A stretch of DNA of 64,000 bases from NCBI GenBank assembly GCA_012931725.1, contig CM022951.1:73946832-74010831 (forward strand). The letters are read 5' to 3'. The notes below the pieces were generated by a model. The model saw only the letters and a list, made by a program, of their open reading frames with translations, did not search any database and had not been told where the DNA came from. This document shows, piece by piece, positions 46,448 to 57,428 of the stretch (positions within the stretch are counted from its first letter, which is position 1; each line of letters opens with the position of its first letter). A program made the position numbers and the translations under genes. Origin of the DNA: Litsea cubeba (taxonomy: Eukaryota; Streptophyta; Magnoliopsida; Laurales; Lauraceae).

Positions 46448-47263
46448 TCAGTTTATCTGAACATCAATAACCTTGTGTTCTACCTCCTTCTTCGGAATCG
46501 AAATAAGCAACACCCCATTCTTCAGCTCCGCTTTGATCTTATCCTTCTCGCAGTTATCAGGAAGCAGCAGCCTCATGTTGTAAGAGCTCAAACTCCTGCT
46601 CGACCATGACTCCTCTCCTCCCTCCTGCTCCTGCTTATGCTCTCCTTTTATCACCAACATATCATCTTCTACATACACCTTCACCTCCTCCTTCGACAGC
46701 CCCGGCATGTCGAATCTCATCTTCAGCTCCTTCTCGTCTTCTTTAATATCCCACGGAGACCGGATCTCGCCCACCGCCCGGTTCGAACCGGGGAACGTCA
46801 ACGCGTCCTCGAACAACCGGTCCACTGAGCCCAGCATCTGCTTCATAGTCCTCATAGGAGAGAGTGGGTCCAGCATACCTTCAATTTTAAACTCGACCCA
46901 CCCATTTGTCAGTACAATTACCATAACAACTTATATGAAGAGCCTAAAAATGGAAGTGAGAGAGATGATTAGATTACCGAAGGGAGAGATCTCCAAGGGC
47001 AAGCGACGAGGCTTCCTCTCTACCTCCGTGCCTTTATTTTGGTCCTTGATCTTCACATCGATAGCAGAGTGTTTCTGCTCTGCTGTGGCCTTTGGCTTTA
47101 GAACATATAGTCGGGATGGTTTCAGGGCCCTGTACGTGCAAGGATGACCACCGTTGGATGGGATGAAGACCAAAGCGGGGGAGATGGTATGTCGGGTATG
47201 ACGTGAAAAGATAGTAGGTGAAGAAGGAGAGCAGATGGAGCTGGCGCTGCTGCAGGTTGACAT
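46448..47263 (-). CDS. HSP21: chloroplast small heat-shock protein, HSP21 type
   Basis: Two exons, 47263-46978 and 46878-46448, joined by a 99-bp GT-AG intron in phase 1, give 238 residues. The N-terminus is Ser/Thr/Pro-rich with few acids, as in a stroma-targeting transit peptide (about 1-55). Then comes the plastid-sHSP-specific region SPFGMLDPLSPMRTMKQML (93-111), and the alpha-crystallin domain (about 134-238) with SPWDIKEDEKELKMRFDMPG, LPDNCEKDKIKAELKNGVL and a C-terminal KVIDVQI. HSP21-type chaperones bind unfolding stromal and thylakoid proteins during heat stress (family knowledge). The methionine-rich helix typical of HSP21 is partly lost: the helix has VDRLFEDAL where the Arabidopsis protein has Met at several positions. 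Heat-shock elements and a TATA box lie upstream. Confidence 0.95.
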
Positions 47264-47347
47264 GTTTGTTATTGCTACTGAAAGTGACGAAGGTGGTGGA
47301 TTTTGTATCTGCAGATTGCTTGTGATGATGCGAGAGAGTGTGCAGGG

Positions 47348-47355
47348 ATTTTATA
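47348..47355 (-). promoter_or_regulatory. TATA box of the HSP21 gene
   Basis: TATAAAAT on the minus strand, about 85 bases upstream of the ATG, implies a leader of roughly 55 nt. Confidence 0.75.
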
Positions 47356-47423
47356 GAGGGGGGAAGAGGCAGAGAGATGGAGAAGAGAGTAGAGGAATCG
47401 TGAAGGGTCGAGGGGTTGGAAGT

Positions 47424-47433
47424 GGAACTTTCT
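47424..47433 (-). promoter_or_regulatory. heat-shock element 1
   Basis: AGAAAGTTCC on the minus strand fits nGAAnnTTCn exactly. It lies about 70 bases upstream of the TATA box, the usual position for heat-shock-factor binding. Confidence 0.75.
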
Positions 47434-47439
47434 GGATTA

Positions 47440-47447
47440 CACGTGGC
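47440..47447 (-). promoter_or_regulatory. G-box/ABRE-like element
   Basis: CACGTGGC on the plus strand is a G-box core with an ACGTGGC ABRE extension, between heat-shock elements 1 and 2. Such sites bind bZIP/bHLH factors (established knowledge); use here is an inference. Confidence 0.5.
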
Positions 47448-47474
47448 TGAGAGATTTCGTTTCCTTTTTAATCT

Positions 47475-47484
47475 CTTCAGGAAG
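47475..47484 (-). promoter_or_regulatory. heat-shock element 2
   Basis: CTTCAGGAAG is a perfect palindrome of the form nTTCnnGAAn, about 120 bases upstream of the TATA box. Confidence 0.65.
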
Positions 47485-47522
47485 GATCCATCGTCTATAT
47501 CTATTTTTTTGGCATGAATCTC

Positions 47523-47532
47523 CGAAAATTCG
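47523..47532 (-). promoter_or_regulatory. heat-shock element 3
   Basis: CGAAAATTCG is a perfect palindrome of the form nGAAnnTTCn, within TCCGAAAATTCGGA. It is the most distal of the three. Confidence 0.6.
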
Positions 47533-47683
47533 GATAGGGCCTCAGCATTCATACACGTTTTAATTTGAGTTTGGGGGCCCAAATAAAATCCCGGTCCAAC
47601 TTTAGGCCATGACTTCCATTCACAAGAACTCTATAGCCGACAAAGACGATCCATTTTATAGTTTTATATATATATATATATAT

Positions 47684-48073
47684 AAGGGAAATATTTATGT
47701 GCATTCATCCCTCGTCATATTATAGTAAGGGAGGACATAGTAGGGTTGACTTTATAACACATCCAAATCATCCACACACATGGAACCTCCTTAAGTACAC
47801 TATACCCATTGAAATTTCACCTATCCAAATAGATTGGACCGTTGGATCTAGGGTCAAGATTTTTCCTTTAATATAAAGGCATTAAATTTGTGGGTCATTG
47901 ATGAACGGGTTACAGTCATGGGATTGATCCCAAATTTGATATATGGTCTTATCCAAAATGTCTCTTCTCATCCCCCACAAGTCTCATGATCAATGGGTCC
48001 CTAGGTGGGTCCCATTAAGTTTGTCCCTCATCATATGGTGAGGGAAGGATGCACATGAATATTCCTGTACAAT
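47684..48073. mobile_element. MITE-like inverted-repeat element in a TA tract
   Basis: The left arm AATATTTATGTGCATTCATC and the reverse-complemented right arm AATATTCATGTGCATCCTTC are followed by CCCTC on both sides, and (TA)n tracts flank each end. The TA tracts could be expanded target sites. The ends are approximate and the superfamily is not assigned. Confidence 0.6.
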
Positions 48074-48090
48074 TATATATATATATATAA

Positions 48091-49848
48091 GTATTAAGTA
48101 TTTTAATCAAGTGTACAATTATTTTGGTCTAGATTCTGAGTCTAAGTCCGATCCATTATTGGCGCTCGAGAAGAATCATACATTTAAATTTGGTTAGAAG
48201 TATGGTTTCTGTAGGGTGGACCAATTCGGGTCTGGCTAGGTCTCTTCCGTTAGTAATTTGGGTTCAGGTCCACGTACACTATGGTCCCAACCTAAACAGT
48301 TAAACCTGATCTGTTTCCCTTCCTAATAATGGGTATAGAATTCAAGATAAGTTCCGCAAACTTCATGTTTTTTATCGGGTTTTTTATAATGAAACTACAT
48401 GGATTGGGTAATACTTGAGCCTTTTTATGGCCTGAGTCAACCAGTAACAGAATTGGGGTGAGGCTTCTTTGGGTTCTACGTGCCAGTCATCCAAATGGGC
48501 CTTTCAAGGACAACCATGTTTGTTCATAACCTGCAGGCTAAGCCTGGGTCTATCAGAAGTTTAGAACTCCAAAGTTGGTCCAGCCCAGCTTCTTCGCAAC
48601 ATTGCACTTGCAGTCTATGCTTCATTTTTTGTGAAAAATTATAAATAAAAAGAAGGGAAATGTAGTCCAACAAGCAAAAAGAAGACTGGAAAAGTGGCCC
48701 AAGAGACTACTAAAGAGGGCCTCAAAGCCATGATAAAGGAGAAAGAATAGAAGAGAGCGAAATAAAGAGGAACATCTGAGAGGTTTGATGCCCTTGATGA
48801 GTAAAACACACAAGAGGAAGAGGGAAAAAAAGACAGACACAAACAATGATGAAGCATTTTCTTCTTTTATGAAAGGGATGTATCCTGTATCTGTATGACT
48901 ACAGCCTCAAGGAATAAAGCAACCTTTGGGTTAAAAAAGAAGACTAATTGTTTGTAGTCAGATTAGAGACTAACACGATTTAAATTATTCTTAGATAATG
49001 TTACTTAGACATTTCTCGTGGTCTTGTCAACTCAGATGGTGGGCGAGTTTGACTGGTTTAAAAAATTCATAAATTGGTTCTGTCCTGACAAGAATGAAGA
49101 GGAATGTGAAGGCACCAATTCGTCTTTTACTTTCTATGACCTCCAATCGACTCGGCTGAGTCTCACCAAGTTCTCATATTATAAATACTTCTTTCTTAAC
49201 TAAAAGTGTACGTATTTGTTTGCTTGAATTTTGAGAACTCCTGTTGGGAGTTTTGTATGATCCACATAAAAGCATTTTGGGAAGTAAGATTTGTAGATTT
49301 TAGGGACTCATTTCTATGATATCTTAGCATTGAAATAGAAATTTCCAAATGTTGGAAGCAGCAATAGACGTTACAATAAGGAATCTCCAACATATGAAAT
49401 TCCTGTTAGAAAAGCTTCCAAACAATCACCCAATATTCATTACATAAAATCAGAGTTAGAAGGGGCACTCACTACCATCTACAATTAAAAAACAGAGGAA
49501 CAACTCCACATGCCTCCCATGATGCAAGAAGTACATATCAAACAAAAAGGAAAGACTTTATTGGACAAAAATTCCATATAAAGTAATAAGAGCACTGTCA
49601 TGAGACCTACTAGCAAATAAAAAGCAGAAAAAGATCAGTGACAGGCGAGTTAACAAATTCATGGCCTTCAAGTGGACAATTTGTAATTAATGACCTTCAT
49701 TACCAATCAGGAGATAAGCCAATTCAGTAAGGCAGTGTTGTTGCTCTTCCTTTTTTTTCCTAAAAGTGATCCAAACCGTTGGTTACTCTTAATAAAATGC
49801 AGACACTACTGAGATAAGCAACAGAAATCTTTCCTCTTCTCTCTCTCT
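48091..49848. other. spacer and 3' flank of the PADRE gene
   Basis: No gene recognised. The open frames near 48620-48860 are low-complexity. The last part before 49849 includes a CT microsatellite (about 49837-49850) in the presumed 3' UTR of the PADRE gene. Confidence 0.4.
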
Positions 49849-50412
49849 CTATGCCATGTGCTCCAAAGAACCCTTTCTGCTGCTGCTAGCAAGGCTCCAC
49901 TGATCTGAACTCAGAGAAGAAAACGACCCACTTCCACATTTGGCCACCGTTCTCACGGTCTCAATCAGCGCCTCCGTTGGCGCCTCCTGCGACAAGATCT
50001 CTGTCAGCTTATCAGGACTGATAGCCAGCTTCACCTTCCAAATCCCCTTCTTATTACACCTAGAGAACACTTCAGTTTCAACTCTCTTCCAAATCCCGTT
50101 GTTATCTGAAGACATACGGTAAGGCGCGACAACCACCCCATTCATTGGATAGCCTTCTTCTCTTTCATTGCATCCTTGTTGGGCTATGAGAGGAAGTAGA
50201 TAGTACATTTCTCCTGGATGTAGCTCTTCGTTGTTCGGAAGCGGCCTCCGTGTGAAGACGTCATCCCTGCGGAAAATGGCTTGGCCGGGAAACTCGTCGG
50301 TGATGCGTTGAACCGTGACCGGAGTGTAGAGCTCCATTACGCCACCATTAGACGTGACTACCTTTATAACTTGGTCTACTCCTGCAAAGCCTCCGACCAT
50401 ACAGTTTCCCAT
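49849..50412 (-). CDS. DUF4228/PADRE domain protein
   Basis: An intronless 187-codon gene. It starts MGNC, a classic N-myristoylation signal (Gly2) with Cys4 available for palmitoylation, so plasma-membrane attachment is likely. The DUF4228 (PADRE) domain follows: IKVVTSNGGVMELYTPVTVQ (16-35), a hydrophobic link, then ELHPGEMYYLLPL (63-75). A central variable stretch and a C-terminal segment (DKLTEILSQEAPTEALIETV, then RTVAKCG) are typical of the plant family; the Ser-rich tail is probably disordered. PADRE genes are often induced by pathogens and abiotic stress (family knowledge), but their biochemical role is unknown. The presumed leader contains three AACCAGG units (50463-50484 on plus), and a weak TATA (TTATATT) lies near 50570. 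A hAT element begins 347 bases upstream of the ATG. Confidence 0.92.
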   Translation of the reverse strand: MGNCMVGGFAGVDQVIKVVTSNGGVMELYTPVTVQRITDEFPGQAIFRRDDVFTRRPLPNNEELHPGEMYYLLPLIAQQGCNEREEGYPMNGVVVAPYRMSSDNNGIWKRVETEVFSRCNKKGIWKVKLAISPDKLTEILSQEAPTEALIETVRTVAKCGSGSFSSLSSDQWSLASSSRKGSLEHMA

Positions 50413-50758
50413 CTACCTTTCAATGCACTTGTTGGGCTAGCCCTAGTCCCTTATTCGGATGCCTGGTTCCTGGTTCCTGGTTCGAGAGCTTGAGAAAATG
50501 AGAGAGAGAGATAGATAATGGGATGATTATGTGGAAAGAAGGTCCCTTAGTAGGTATATGAGAACACGAATATAAAGCTAAAGAAAAGTGGGGGTCAAAG
50601 TGAGTGGGAGAGAGGTCACGGAGGAATGTCTGAAAGCAAAAGCATGTACAGACGATAGAGAACGAATGAATGCCGACTGATGTGCAAACAGAGGAGATGG
50701 AAGTTATGTTTTTTTATTGTTACCCCACCAAAGTGGGCTGGGCTGGGATCAATAGAGA

Positions 50759-51539
50759 GAGTGGCGGATTTAGAATTTTTATTTGGGTGGAACAAACGTT
50801 GACTAAATTATTAAATTCGTCATTATTTTGTCATTTGAAAGAGAAGGGATAGGCTTAATTCTAATAAGTGCATGGGCTTTTTCACTATGTTTTTGGCTTG
50901 CAAGGTTCACATTTTTTTCGGGTCTGCCATGGGATTTAGGTATTAAGATTTAGAAAAAGAGGAATGTGGTTGGGGTTTTGGGATTAGAAATCGGAGTTTT
51001 TATATTTAGGAGTTTAGGAATGGATTCAGTTCTTGTATGTATGTGTGAGAGAGAGGGAGATGGAGGGAGGAATACCTAGCTGCTGTGCCTATGTCAAAGA
51101 AAGAGGCTGCTGCCGGATGGGAAGAAAGATAGAGTAATGTCAAAAAGTCACTTATATTTTATTCATACTCTCTCCAACTTTTCCAGCAAAAAGTCAAAAA
51201 ACAACAATTATTCACTAAAAGGCAAAAAAACTCCATTTCTCATACCAAAAGTCAACAATATTCTATCCCCAACAACTAAAAATAAAATACCATCATAACC
51301 CACTATATTTTTTATTCATACTTTTTATTTCACTTCACTCCACTTGATTTTAAAAGTAAAGTGTCAAACTGGCGCTAAGGGAGTTAAGAAAGATAGCACA
51401 AGGGAGTTAAGTTTTCGTTACAAGAGGTGGGGCGGCAGGTTTTTAAAATGTAGGGGTGAAATGTGAATGAGCTGAATGGACATAAGACTTTGGCCTTTTC
51501 CTCGATGCCCTATGTGCCCAATAGGTGGGTCCGCCACTG
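50759..51539. mobile_element. non-autonomous hAT element, 781 bp
   Basis: The left end GAGTGGCGGA and the right end, reverse-complemented, CAGTGGCGGA are a common plant hAT terminus with one end-base change. The 8-bp target duplication AATAGAGA (50751-50758 and 51540-51547) is exact. An AT-rich dispersed repeat (51170-51400) lies inside, either nested or part of the element. It has no transposase. It sits in the 5' flank of the PADRE gene. Confidence 0.9.
51170..51400. repeat. AT-rich dispersed repeat, copy 3 of 3
   Basis: AAAAGTCAAAAAACAACAAT, CTAAAAATAAAATACCATCA, CACTATATTTTTTATTC and AAGTAAAGTGTCAAAC follow the order of the copies at 10330-10545 and 27600-27800. It lies within the hAT element at 50759-51539. 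Confidence 0.55.
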
Positions 51540-51547
51540 AATAGAGA

Positions 51548-52340
51548 GCTACACACGCAGATAAAAAAGCTAACAAAAATGAGAAGAAAGCCCACGCATG
51601 CATAAAAAGGTGGGGTATTCAAATACTGTGCAACTAAATCAGAACCTCACTCCTTACCACTCTGCTGAGGAGCCTTTCTTCAAAAAATGAAAAATTATTG
51701 GTGCTAAGTAATCCACCAAATATAGAAGGTCAACGTGGATTAACCATCTAAAAGACTTCCATGAGTCGGTTATGATAGCTTCTCCATATAGGGCCATGGA
51801 TCGTGGTAATAGAGACTCACACGGGGCATGGACCATCCTTTCATGAGGGGACTTAAAATTTTTACAAATGACTAATTGAGCAGACCCAAGAACCTTCTGT
51901 TAAAGAATGTTCAACCACTGTCGAGATTTGTACTTAGACCATTTCTCACTGGATCAAGATTCCGTCCCCCATTTGGCCGCAAGTCCCGCAACAGACTCTC
52001 TTACAATGCAAAATACGACATTGGGTACAATGTGTGGAGTTCACATTAAAAGTGTCACGTCGGTTTCATTGACCATTTCGTCTCACAAGTTTGCCAGCCT
52101 GCCGGCTCCATACATTTATAGTGGCCAAATTTGTCAACCTGTCCCTATACAAGGGGCCATCTATTAAATATACAAGGGGCCATCTATTAAATGGGGTTGA
52201 ATTTGAGGGTTTTGGTATATTAAATCTCTTTGTTTAAGTTCCATTTTTTTTATTTTGTAAATGAAATTTAGATATTATCACCAGTGCTTGACTATGATAA
52301 ATAATAATTTTTAAAAAAAATGAGAATATGTCGAATAAAT
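51548..52340. other. gene-free spacer
   Basis: A short perfect direct repeat (ATACAAGGGGCCATCTATTA) occurs twice at 52146-52191. No gene seen. Confidence 0.45.
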
Positions 52341-52349
52341 TGATAAATA

Positions 52350-52572
52350 CCAATCTCAAGTGGTTGGCCAAGTGATCAGGACCACGATTCCGCCTTCTTA
52401 TGGAGTTAAAGGTCTTGGTATCGACCTCCGATTCCCCCCTCTTCATGAACCGAAGGTTGAGTCCACTTGTGCTACCACTTAAGGACCACAGGAGTTTTAC
52501 ACGGCTTTTTTTTAGCCCGGATAAAATAGTCCAAGCCAAAAAGTTGGATTCCATCTATTAGCAAAAAAAAAA
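52350..52572 (+). mobile_element. SINE copy, family 1, with target duplication
   Basis: It has TTGGCCAAGTGATCAGGACC, AGGTCTTGGTATCGACCTCC, ACCGAAGGTTGAGTCCACTT and an A tail. The flanking TGATAAATA occurs at 52341-52349 and 52573-52581. Confidence 0.88.
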
Positions 52573-52581
52573 TGATAAATA

Positions 52582-53837
52582 TAAATCAAAATATATTCAC
52601 TCTGTTTCAATTGAAACTTGAAGATAAATCAATATTAGTAGGTCTGTAATTCATTTAGAACGGTTTGAACTATCGCTACATAGTCCATAGATGGAGTTGC
52701 AAACATATATTATATTATTCCGTCTAATGGCTGCAAATAGTGCTGGGACATACGCAGCTGATAACATTGATATGGCCCTGCAAAATACCCACAAACCACA
52801 GTAATAACAACCCTAGCCATTAAAATAGTGCAATTTTTACCCTTTGATTGTGATTGTCCAATTTCACCGTTAGCAATGCAAATCCCGTTGTTACACGGAG
52901 TCTGCATACGATGAGGATGGAGGCAAGCAGGCAAGAAGCAAATTAATTTCAATAAATCACATACTACAATTGCAACTTTCGGCGGCAATATGCCGTTACA
53001 TTTTTGTCTTGGCTTGGGTAATGATGCTTGAATTTAGATTTCATCATCATTTACATATGTAGCAATGATGATACAGGCTTCGAGTCAAATGCATTCTCGA
53101 GTGCTGCAAACCCCTAATGATGTTGTGAATTACATGAAGGGAAAAAGCTAATATCAACCCGGGATAATATGACTTATCCCACTTTATTGTTTGTGCAATC
53201 TGCCTAGCCCATCATCTATGATCAACTGACCCATTTCACACTATATCATATCTACATGAATTACACTCATCGTTTTCATATCCCCATATGGGTTTATTCT
53301 CAAGCTAACCAGTCTTGTAGGCAAGAAACTATGGTACTTATAGTCAGATGGTTAGGAACATAGGATCGAACCAAGAAACTCGACCTGATCAAGCTCTTTA
53401 ATCAAATGAGACAAGTAATAGAATTGTCACGGTCCCAGATCTAGTTGTCCAAGAAACTATGGACCAATAAGAGGCCTTTAGTCAAGGACATGGCCCACTG
53501 AGATCAGACAGAGTAAAGGACTGGTTTGGCAGAGCCTGCCAAAACTAGGCTTTCCGATACAGCACTTTGGCCCGTGAAGGGCGTAACCCCCTAAATCAAC
53601 GCCAAATACTCGACTCCTTCCTCCGACTACAGTGCTCAAGTGGTTGGCTGATGGTGAGTAGAGTCGCCAGAGCAGGAATGGTCCCCGTCACAAACCACTG
53701 GCCAAGTTATTGTTCACACTTTCTAGACATGACAACTTGCTTCGTGTAGGTCTGTGAATGGACCTCCTGAGTGGTTTGTGAAGAATCTCATCAATTCTTC
53801 GTTTTTCTTCTTTCTTTTTCAGGCTAAGATTTTTAAG
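52582..53837. other. gene-free spacer
   Basis: No gene or bounded element recognised. Confidence 0.4.
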
Positions 53838-54247
53838 ATTTGTAAATACGTGCACATGATTTGAGTATTCACAACTACACATTTCCTATCTTTTCATTTT
53901 AATACTTTCTTGTCCCACAATTGAGCCTTACAACTATAATAGACTTTTTTTTACCAAAAAAAAATAGATTTTATTGAATAAAATGACACTTTAGCACATC
54001 TCATTAAAACCGTTTTTCCATGGAAGCATAAGGTCTCTTTCCACACGATGTATTCGAGGCGACAAAAATGCAGTAGAAAATATTTTTTTTTTAATTATTA
54101 TTCTTTATAAGCTTAGGAATCCAAGTCGGAACCCCCCCCCCCCCCATGTAATACCGATTTGTTCGAGGCAACACAAATGCAGTAGAAAATAATATTTTTT
54201 TTAATTATTATTCTTTATAAGCTTAGGAATCCAAGTCGGAAACCAAC

Positions 54248-54278
<31 letters not shown>

Positions 54279-54830
54279 AAAAAAAATCAAATTTCTGTTT
54301 CTGCTCATTTTTTTTACAATAGGCTTTGCACAAACTAGCCCTAAAGCTTGTAACATTAACAGCTACTATTGTACATTTTGTGAGATAGCGTAATCGTGCA
54401 TAAATTTATTTTTATTACTACGAAGCCTATTTCATTCAACACCTGTACTTACTATTGGTTATAATTGACTTAAATCATGCACAATCCACTATTTGATTGA
54501 TAAAAATTTCAAGATACATGATTAGGCTTCATGTGCATGAGAGAGTTATCGAGAGAAAGGCCATTGGGACTTTAGATAAAATAACAATAATTATATAAAT
54601 AATGAAAATATTATTTTTATTTTTGTTTTCTCTTTTGCTAAAGTCATACTTATTTTTGCTTAATGGATTTAAGGGCAAAGCTGTATTTTTTTATACAAAT
54701 TCAAAACAAACCTCGTGGTGATTGCCCATTCTCATTAGGGCTATAGATTTTGAGGACATGGGAGGTATTAAAATGAAAATGCATGGATATATATATAAAT
54801 ATTGAAATTACAGGCGTCTATTTACAAACT
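53838..54830. mobile_element. inverted-repeat element, copy A (about 1 kb)
   Basis: The left arm (TTTGTAAATA, then TTTTCATTTTAATAC) is repeated inverted at the right end (GTATTAAAATGAAAA at about 54763-54777, then the complement of TTTGTAAATA at about 54828). Interior segments such as TTCATGTGCATGAG and CATTGGGACTT recur at 63551-64000, a second copy cut by the window edge. No transposase. No target duplication was set. Confidence 0.55.
54053..54285. repeat. 109-bp tandem duplication with poly-C and poly-A runs
   Basis: TTCGAGGC...AATGCAGTAGAAAA... TTTATAAGCTTAGGAATCCA occurs twice, 109 bases apart. The first unit ends in about 14 C. The second ends in about 22 C followed directly by about 18 A. 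These long homopolymers are the least reliable bases of the window. Confidence 0.85.
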
Positions 54831-54839
54831 CTATGAACC

Positions 54840-57428
54840 TTAGGGAGGTATATCCGAGCAAAAGACTCTTTTTTCTTCTCTCTCTTTTTATCGATTTTTT
54901 CTTTCCAGATTCAGACTATGAGCCAAATCCCTATCGTCATAGTTCATTGGATTGGTGCTTAGTCTAACTTGGAGCCCTACTGTTGGAGTTTTACCTTACT
55001 TTAACTCTACAAGTGGAATTGTCAAACAAGCACTTACTTCCTTGCTAGAACTCCACATGTGATATGGTTGGGTTGGAAATAAATGGCATTTATATAAGCT
55101 TTTTTTAGTAACTCTATTTAGGTAGTACGGACGGGTAGTAGGGACTCATTGAGGGAGCCTTATATTTTGCCATTTAGTAGGGCTGACTTGGGATAACCTG
55201 GTCTATATTTTAGTTGAGTTGGCTTGGGCCTAAGTTGGGTTGACCCAGTTCCTAATAGGCTTGGGTCGGCTTGCTTCTGGGCGAAGTTGGAATAATGGGC
55301 CGGGTAGCCATTGCGGGCTTGGAAGTTGGCATGGTAGTCATTGTCTTTAATCAAGACACTACTCGTCACTTCCGGCAATCACATAGTGTTCTTGGTGGGC
55401 AAGACCATTGGTGTTTAAGGTTGGTTATGAGGCCTACAAACCTAGACCAACATGTAGATGATCGAGGCCCATTTTATCTTTGAGGCAGACTTCCTGGTAA
55501 TCCAGTTAATTGCAGAGACCAATTTAGTGTGAGGCATTAATTATTGGCTTAAGAAAAGCGGGACCCATGACTCATGCGATCCATTTCAACTATATGCCGT
55601 ATTTATTTATTTTCTCTAACACCCACTGGGCTACGACGACAAGACTCCAATCTTCTATAATTATTATCAAGGAGACTTCAACTATGGTCCAAGGGCCAAT
55701 CTTAGACTTGGAGTTTGAGTTGGGGTCCAAAAACCACTACCCACACTTCGGCCCACTTGAGAGGCCAAGTATAAGTTGAGTTCAAGTTATCTATGGCTTT
55801 GTCCCACTAAATGTGTACATGGATTGTGAATGCTCCAATTATGAGGTATTCCTAAGTTTTACCCCAATGGACATTAGTCCCGCCCTAAGATTGACATAAT
55901 GATATAAAAAGAAAAAAAATATGATCAGCACAATCTTATGCATTATTCATTATCATGTTTTTATTATCAACTATCAATCTTATGGTAGGATCAAGTAAGG
56001 GGTTCTCAAGGCCTGCCCAGCCTGCTTTGGCCCCAGTTGGGTCTTTGATTTGAGTACTCGGGCCAGGCCTGGAGGCCCGATTAATATTTGGGCCAGGTTT
56101 GAATTTTGTGATAAAAGCCTGAGCCCAGCCCAGCCATGAATGCCCCTGGCCCTGGATGAAGTCCTATGAGGATAATATAACACCCCTTCCAGTGGGAAGG
56201 ATTTTATTTTGAAAGATCTCGGATTTCCAGTACTAGGCCTCACTATGGAGTTTCACTCCATTCAAATCAGGAATTCTCGAAGCTAAAGCCTCAAAGGAAC
56301 CGGACTCCCAAAACTCAGCCGTATTATACCATTTTTTATCCATCCAATGCAGTAATAGGTAAGAATGCATCTACTTGGAGTTTCATCACAAGATCTGGCA
56401 ATTCTTCTATCATACAGAATAGCAATTTATTTAGTAGAGCTTACCCATGGAAAACGATACATGCAGGAGGTTGGTGGGGTCCAATACAGCTAGATAAAAG
56501 AGGTCTGGGCAGATGAATCATCTATCAAATATCAGACGCAATTAATGTTGCTAGCCATCCAAATAAGCTCCTTTCCCTGAAAACAGGAAACTGAAATAGA
56601 CAAACACCAAACAATGTGGTTTTTTCAGCTAAATTTGATCTATATACCCGCCTGATAGGTTCATTTTGTGAAATATTTTTTTTCTTTTCCCATTGTAACT
56701 CAAAGGACCACCATGGAAGACCTAGTCATAGATGCATCGAGAAGGCATAACTAATTTGTACCAGTGTTATTAAGTGGAACATAAACAGGATCCTACTCAT
56801 TAAGAATTTTTGTTTTGTAGTTGGAAGCTGCTACTCATCTAACTTTAAATTCGGTTCGAACAGACATTTTGAAGTATTAATTAGCTGAGGTTTTGATTTA
56901 ACCTCTAACTGTGTGTACCAGTGCCTTTAATGTGACCCAACATGACCCCAACTAGTCCCACTGGTACCTAACCAAAACCCAACTTTTTTTCTTCCAAAAA
57001 AAAAGAGGAAATATAGCTTGAGAACCATTTGGTTGGCTACCACACTTTTCACCTTTAGGGTCTAGGATTTCTTCTCTTGCGGATGTGGGAGTATGCCTAT
57101 AGTGAGATACATATAAGAAAATTAAAAAATTAAAAATAGATAGAACCGTGTCGCCGAACCCATGAGACGGTTAGTTGTCCAACAGCTAATAGAACCGTGT
57201 TGCAGAAACCGTTGTCATAGACTCATAGTCCTCTAGAAACATGCACCATGTCTTCCTATTTACAATGGCATTTAAGAACTCACCCAACTTCAACTGAACC
57301 GTTGGGCATACCTGTTACACCGTACATCCTCTTAATGCTCTCCCCATTTTTCTTGATGACTATGGTACTCAGTACTCACCCAAGAAAACAAAAACAGGCA
57401 TATTTTGCAAAGAAAAAAGAAGAAGAAG
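54840..57428. other. 2.6-kb gene-free spacer
   Basis: No gene recognised. GC-rich patches near 55180-55300 and 56000-56160 share GGCTTGGGCC-type words with the hAT MITE interiors, but no ends could be found. The direct repeat TAGAACCGTGTYGC occurs at 57140 and 57190. Confidence 0.4.

Noticed and set aside
46448..46924. HSP21 as an intronless 158-residue protein starting MVIVLTNG
   Set aside because: That start lies in the intron. The upstream exon supplies the transit peptide and joins in frame through a GT-AG intron, giving the expected SPFG-MLDPLSPM junction.
54241..54285. Telomere-like or rDNA-like homopolymer signal
   Set aside because: Simple C and A runs without a telomeric unit; more likely slippage or assembly.
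57405..57428. Upstream extension of the MGNC protein (MQRKKKKK)
   Set aside because: The first codon would be TTG. The first ATG at 57429 opens a perfect myristoylation signal.
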